Source: Aphodosoma sp045126975 | GTDB lineage: Bacteria > Bacteroidota > Bacteroidia > Bacteroidales > Paludibacteraceae | Direction: 5' to 3' | NCBI GenBank assembly: GCA_045126975.1 | Contig: JBGVPL010000007.1 | Location: 49,789 to 113,788 of the forward strand | Length of the DNA: 64,000 bases | Shown here: positions 60,798 through 64,000 of the stretch, in pieces | Layout: each line of letters starts with the position of its first letter | How positions within the stretch are numbered: position 1 is the first letter of the stretch | Notes under the pieces: model-generated | What the model was told of the DNA's origin: nothing | Seen by the model: only the letters and a program-made list of their open reading frames with translations | Database searches by the model: none | Program-made: the position numbers and the translations under genes

Positions 60798-62135
60798 ATG
60801 AAATTTATAGAGACTTTAAAAAATATCTGGAAAATCGAAGAACTCCGCAATAAATTAGGTATGACTATCTTGTTCATCCTTATTTATCGTTTCGGTTCGT
60901 TCATCGTTCTTCCTGGTATCAACCCAGAAGCATTGACTGCTCTTCAACAACAAACAAGCAGCGGTCTTATGTCTCTCCTCGATATGTTCTCGGGTGGTGC
61001 ATTCTCAAATGCTTCTATTTTTGCTTTGGGTATTATGCCTTATATCTCTGCTTCTATCGTTGTGCAATTGCTTACTATTGCAATCCCTTATTTCCAAAAA
61101 ATGCAACGTGAAGGCGAGAGCGGTCGTAATAAAATCAATAGAATAACTCGTTATCTTACTGTAGCTATTCTTTTGTTCCAAGGCCCTTCTTATCTCGTTA
61201 ACCTTAAAGTGCAAATGTTGCACGCTGGTTCGGTGATGCCTGAAGGTTTGTGGTTCTCTATCTCTTCTACTTTGATCTTGTGTGCCGGCTCAATGTTTGT
61301 TATGTGGCTCGGCGAACGTATGACTGACAGAGGTATTGGTAACGGTATTTCTATGATCATTATGATCGGTATCATTGCTCGTTTCCCTGCAGCTCTTATT
61401 CAAGAGTTTATTTCTCGTACTACTGATGCTGCTGGTGGTCTTGTAATGTTCTTGGCTGAAATCGTTATCCTTCTTGTTGTTATCGCTCTTTCTATTTTGC
61501 TCGTACAAGGTACACGTCGTGTGCCAGTACAATACGCAAAACGTATGGTTGGTAATAAACAATATGGCGGTGTTCGTCAATATATTCCTTTGAAAGTTAA
61601 TGCTGCAGGTGTTATGCCTATCATCTTTGCGCAAGCTATTATGATGGTGCCTATCATGTTTGCTGGTTTCAATACTGACGGCGTGTCAGGCTTTATGCAA
61701 GCATTCATGAACAATACAGGTTTCTGGTATAACTTTGTATTTGCTATTTTGATTATTGTATTTACTTATTTCTATACAGCTATTACTGTTAATCCAACTC
61801 AAATGGCTGAGCAAATGAAACTCAATAATGGTTTTATTCCTGGCGTGAAACCTGGTAAGAAAACAGCTGAGTACCTTGACGTGATTATGTCTCGCATCAC
61901 TCTTCCTGGTTCTTTCTTCTTGGCTCTCGTTGCTATCATGCCTGCTTTTGCAAGCATCTTCGGAATTACTAGTGGTTTCGCTCAATTCTATGGAGGTACT
62001 TCTCTTCTCATCCTCGTGGGTGTAGTTCTTGATACTCTCCAACAAATTGAAAGCCATTTGTTGATGCGTCACTATGATGGTCTCCTTGACTCAGGTCGCA
62101 TCAAAGGTCGTTCAGGTTCTATGGCTGCTTACTAA
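60798..62135 (+). CDS. secY: Protein translocase subunit SecY
   Basis: A protein of 445 residues with ten membrane helices. LVLPGINPEAL-like plug region (FIVLPGINPEALTAL), GIMPYISASIVVQLL, the MQREGESGRNKINRITRY loop and RGIGNGISMIIMIGII are diagnostic. It forms the Sec channel with SecE and SecG in the inner membrane. Long placement after rplO is the standard spc order. Confidence 0.98.
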   Translation: MKFIETLKNIWKIEELRNKLGMTILFILIYRFGSFIVLPGINPEALTALQQQTSSGLMSLLDMFSGGAFSNASIFALGIMPYISASIVVQLLTIAIPYFQKMQREGESGRNKINRITRYLTVAILLFQGPSYLVNLKVQMLHAGSVMPEGLWFSISSTLILCAGSMFVMWLGERMTDRGIGNGISMIIMIGIIARFPAALIQEFISRTTDAAGGLVMFLAEIVILLVVIALSILLVQGTRRVPVQYAKRMVGNKQYGGVRQYIPLKVNAAGVMPIIFAQAIMMVPIMFAGFNTDGVSGFMQAFMNNTGFWYNFVFAILIIVFTYFYTAITVNPTQMAEQMKLNNGFIPGVKPGKKTAEYLDVIMSRITLPGSFFLALVAIMPAFASIFGITSGFAQFYGGTSLLILVGVVLDTLQQIESHLLMRHYDGLLDSGRIKGRSGSMAAY

Positions 62136-62139
62136 TAAG

Positions 62140-62919
62140 ATGATATTTCTTAAGACAGAAGAAGAAATAGAATTGCTCAGAGAGAGCAATCTGCTGGTAT
62201 GTAAAACCCTGGCTGAATTGGCTAAAGTAATTCAGCCGGGTGTTACGACCGCTCAACTCGATAGATTTGCTGAGGAGTTTATTCGCGATAATGGAGCTAC
62301 TCCTGCTTTTAAAGGTTATTGCGGATTTCCTGCTTCACTTTGTACTTCGGTAAATGATCAAGTTGTTCATGGTATTCCATCTGATAAGGTGGTGCTTAAA
62401 GATGGCGATATTGTTTCGGTTGACTGTGGTACTTTCAAAAATGGTTTTGTTGGCGATTCTGCCTATACATTTGCCGTTGGCGAAGTTTCAGCTGAAGTGA
62501 AACTCCTTTTAGAAACTACTAAGGAATCTTTGTTCAAAGGTATTGAACAAGCTGTCGAGGGTCGTCGTTTGGGAGATCTTGGATATGCAATCCAAAACCA
62601 TTGTGAAGCTAAAGGCTTTTCGGTTGTTCGCGAATTTGTCGGACATGGTGTTGGACGCAAAATGCACGAAGCTCCTGAGGTGCCTAATTATGGTAGTCGT
62701 GGTAGAGGTACTATGTTGAAAACGGGTATGACTCTCTGCATCGAACCAATGATTAATCTTGGCAAACGCGATATAGTTATTGAACGTGATGGTTGGACTA
62801 CTCGAACTCGTGATGGTAAACCTTCTGCTCACTTCGAAAATGCGGTTGCGGTTGCAAAAGGTAAAGCAGATATTCTTTCTGATTTCAGTATTATTGAATC
62901 TGTATTAAATCAACGATAA
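62140..62919 (+). CDS. map: Methionine aminopeptidase type I
   Basis: A protein of 259 residues from MIFLKTEEEIELLRESN; an earlier in-frame start would lie inside secY. Metal ligands appear in VSVDCGTF and GDSAYTF (two Asp), GHGVGRKMHE (His), CIEPMIN (Glu) and HFENAVAV (Glu). It removes the initiator methionine from new proteins. In Bacteroidetes it usually lies between secY and infA, as here. Confidence 0.97.
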   Translation: MIFLKTEEEIELLRESNLLVCKTLAELAKVIQPGVTTAQLDRFAEEFIRDNGATPAFKGYCGFPASLCTSVNDQVVHGIPSDKVVLKDGDIVSVDCGTFKNGFVGDSAYTFAVGEVSAEVKLLLETTKESLFKGIEQAVEGRRLGDLGYAIQNHCEAKGFSVVREFVGHGVGRKMHEAPEVPNYGSRGRGTMLKTGMTLCIEPMINLGKRDIVIERDGWTTRTRDGKPSAHFENAVAVAKGKADILSDFSIIESVLNQR

Positions 62920-62925
62920 TCAATT

Positions 62926-63144
62926 ATGGCTAAACAAGGCGTTATTGAACAAGACGGAGTAGTTGTGGAAGCGTTGTCTAACGCAATGTTCCGTGTAGAA
63001 CTTGAAAATGGACATGAAATCACAGCAAGTATCTCTGGTAAAATGCGTATGCACTACATTCGTATTCTCCCAGGTGATAAAGTGAAAGTGGAAATGTCTC
63101 CTTATGACCTAACAAAAGGTCGTATATCGTTCAGATATAAATAA
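62926..63144 (+). CDS. infA: Translation initiation factor IF-1
   Basis: A protein of 72 residues: an OB fold with IEQDGVVVEALSNAMFRVELENGH and RIRILPGDKVKVEMSPYDLTKGRI-like sequence. Blocks the A site during initiation. Six bases after map. Confidence 0.98.
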   Translation: MAKQGVIEQDGVVVEALSNAMFRVELENGHEITASISGKMRMHYIRILPGDKVKVEMSPYDLTKGRISFRYK

Positions 63145-63170
63145 AACACTAAATAAAATTTTTCTTTACT

Positions 63171-63287
63171 ATGAAAGTAAGAGCTTCAATTAAAAAACGC
63201 ACTGATGACTGCAAAATCGTTCGCAGAAAAGGTCGTTTGTATGTTATTAACAAAAAAAACCCTAAATTCAAACTTCGTCAGGGTTAA
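63171..63287 (+). CDS. rpmJ: 50S ribosomal protein L36 (zinc-free type)
   Basis: A gene of 38 codons: MKVRASIKKRTDDCKIVRRK at the start and KFKLRQG at the end. Only one Cys (14) is present; the other two Cys and the His of the zinc ribbon are replaced, as in other Bacteroidetes. Sits between infA and rpsM. Confidence 0.96.
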   Translation: MKVRASIKKRTDDCKIVRRKGRLYVINKKNPKFKLRQG

Positions 63288-63302
63288 TTTAAATTTTAGT
63301 TT

Positions 63303-63683
63303 ATGGCAATAAGAATCGTCGGAGTAGATTTACCCCAAAACAAACGCGGGGAAGTTGGATTGACTTATATCTACGGAATAGGTCGCAGTAGAGCTCGTCA
63401 AATTTTGACAGAAGCTGGTGTCGATTTCGATACTAAAGTTCAAGATTGGACAGATGATCAAGCTGCAAAAATTCGTGAAATCATTGGTGCAAACTTCAAA
63501 GTAGAGGGTGACCTCCGCTCAGAAGTGCAATTGAACATCAAACGTTTGATGGATATCGGTTGTTACCGTGGTGTACGTCACCGTATTGGTCTTCCACTTC
63601 GTGGACAAAGTACTAAAAACAACGCACGTACTCGCAAAGGTAAAAAGAAAACTGTTGCTAACAAGAAAAAAGCAACTAAGTAA
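63303..63683 (+). CDS. rpsM: 30S ribosomal protein S13
   Basis: A protein of 126 residues: IVGVDLPQNKRGEVGLTYIYGIGRSRA, RGVRHRIGLPLRGQSTKNNARTRKG at the C-terminus. Contacts the P-site tRNA and S19 in the 30S head. Confidence 0.98.
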   Translation: MAIRIVGVDLPQNKRGEVGLTYIYGIGRSRARQILTEAGVDFDTKVQDWTDDQAAKIREIIGANFKVEGDLRSEVQLNIKRLMDIGCYRGVRHRIGLPLRGQSTKNNARTRKGKKKTVANKKKATK

Positions 63684-63710
63684 TTAACTGCTTAAAAAAC
63701 CAATGTTAAA

Positions 63711-64000
63711 ATGGCAAAGAAAACAGTAACAACCAAAAAAAGAGTCGTTAAAGTTGACGGTGTTGGTCAATTGCACGTGCACTCTTCATTTAATAATATT
63801 ATTGTAACTATCGCTAATGGCGAGGGACAAGTTATCTCTTGGTCATCAGCTGGTAAAATGGGCTTCCGTGGTTCTAAAAAGAACACTCCTTACGCAGCTC
63901 AAATGGCAGCTCAAGATTGCGCTAAAGTAGCTTACGATCTTGGTTTGCGCAAAGTAAAAGCTTATGTTAAAGGACCAGGTAACGGTCGTGAATCTGCTAT
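63711..64000 (+). CDS. rpsK: 30S ribosomal protein S11 (3' end outside window)
   Basis: 96 codons are visible: MAKKTVTTKKRVVKVDGVGQ, then VHSSFNNIIVTIANGEGQ, SWSSAGKMGFRGSKKNTPYAA and VKGPGNGRESA at the edge, all typical of S11. rpsD and rpoA are expected next. Partial at the right edge. Confidence 0.97.
   Translation, partial: MAKKTVTTKKRVVKVDGVGQLHVHSSFNNIIVTIANGEGQVISWSSAGKMGFRGSKKNTPYAAQMAAQDCAKVAYDLGLRKVKAYVKGPGNGRESA

Overview
The window comes from a chromosome of the order Bacteroidales. Three things point there. Two very large secreted proteins carry type IX secretion C-terminal domains. Most promoters fit the Bacteroidetes sigma-ABfr pattern (TTTG or TTG, about 19-20 bp, TAnnTTTG). 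The ribosomal block has the Bacteroidetes order rpsL-rpsG-fusA-rpsJ...secY-map-infA-rpmJ-rpsM-rpsK, with zinc-free S14 and L36. The DNA is A+T-rich and most genes lack a Shine-Dalgarno sequence. I infer a host-associated anaerobe but cannot name a genus.

Layout. 1-10.7 kb: two giant modular surface proteins, the first cut by the window edge. 10.8-18.8 kb: housekeeping genes (mnmD, a pmbA/tldD pair, an IscU-like scaffold with a GGGtGRT protein, hisG, pgk). 18.8-22.8 kb: a membrane-anchored coiled-coil protein, then a pseudokinase-AAA+ fusion behind a leader of about 440 nt that looks like structured RNA. 23-26 kb: an aldehyde dehydrogenase, an aldose-1-epimerase-like protein and tRNA-Asp. 26-33.6 kb: a surface polysaccharide cluster (Kelch lipoprotein, Wzi-like barrel, four glycosyltransferases of which one is fused to an LPS-type kinase, and an O-antigen ligase/polymerase). 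33.6-35.2 kb: metK on the minus strand behind a probable SAM-II riboswitch. 35.2-47.7 kb: a defence-like island containing a DUF1016 nuclease gene broken by one stop codon, type I restriction genes hsdR and hsdM, three unrelated small genes, hsdS, a GHKL ATPase fused to a Shedu-like nuclease, and a Fic protein. 48-64 kb: the str-S10-spc-alpha ribosomal region, ending inside rpsK.

How the parts work together. The restriction island reads as one plus-strand block. hsdR and hsdM are rich in C-ending codons and look compositionally foreign to the A+T-rich genes lying between hsdM and hsdS and after hsdS, so the locus appears assembled in steps. A near-consensus promoter on the opposite strand sits between two of the inserted genes. 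The scaffold/GGGtGRT pair shares the codon preferences of the ribosomal genes and pgk, which suggests very high expression.

Two classes of small repeats recur: palindromes built on GTAGGGACGC or AGACGCAAT words, and tracts of degenerate 7-9 bp units. Copies of both lie inside coding regions as well as between genes. The best candidates for undescribed biology are the GHKL-nuclease/type I island, the pseudokinase-AAA+ gene with its leader, and the scaffold/GGGtGRT pair.
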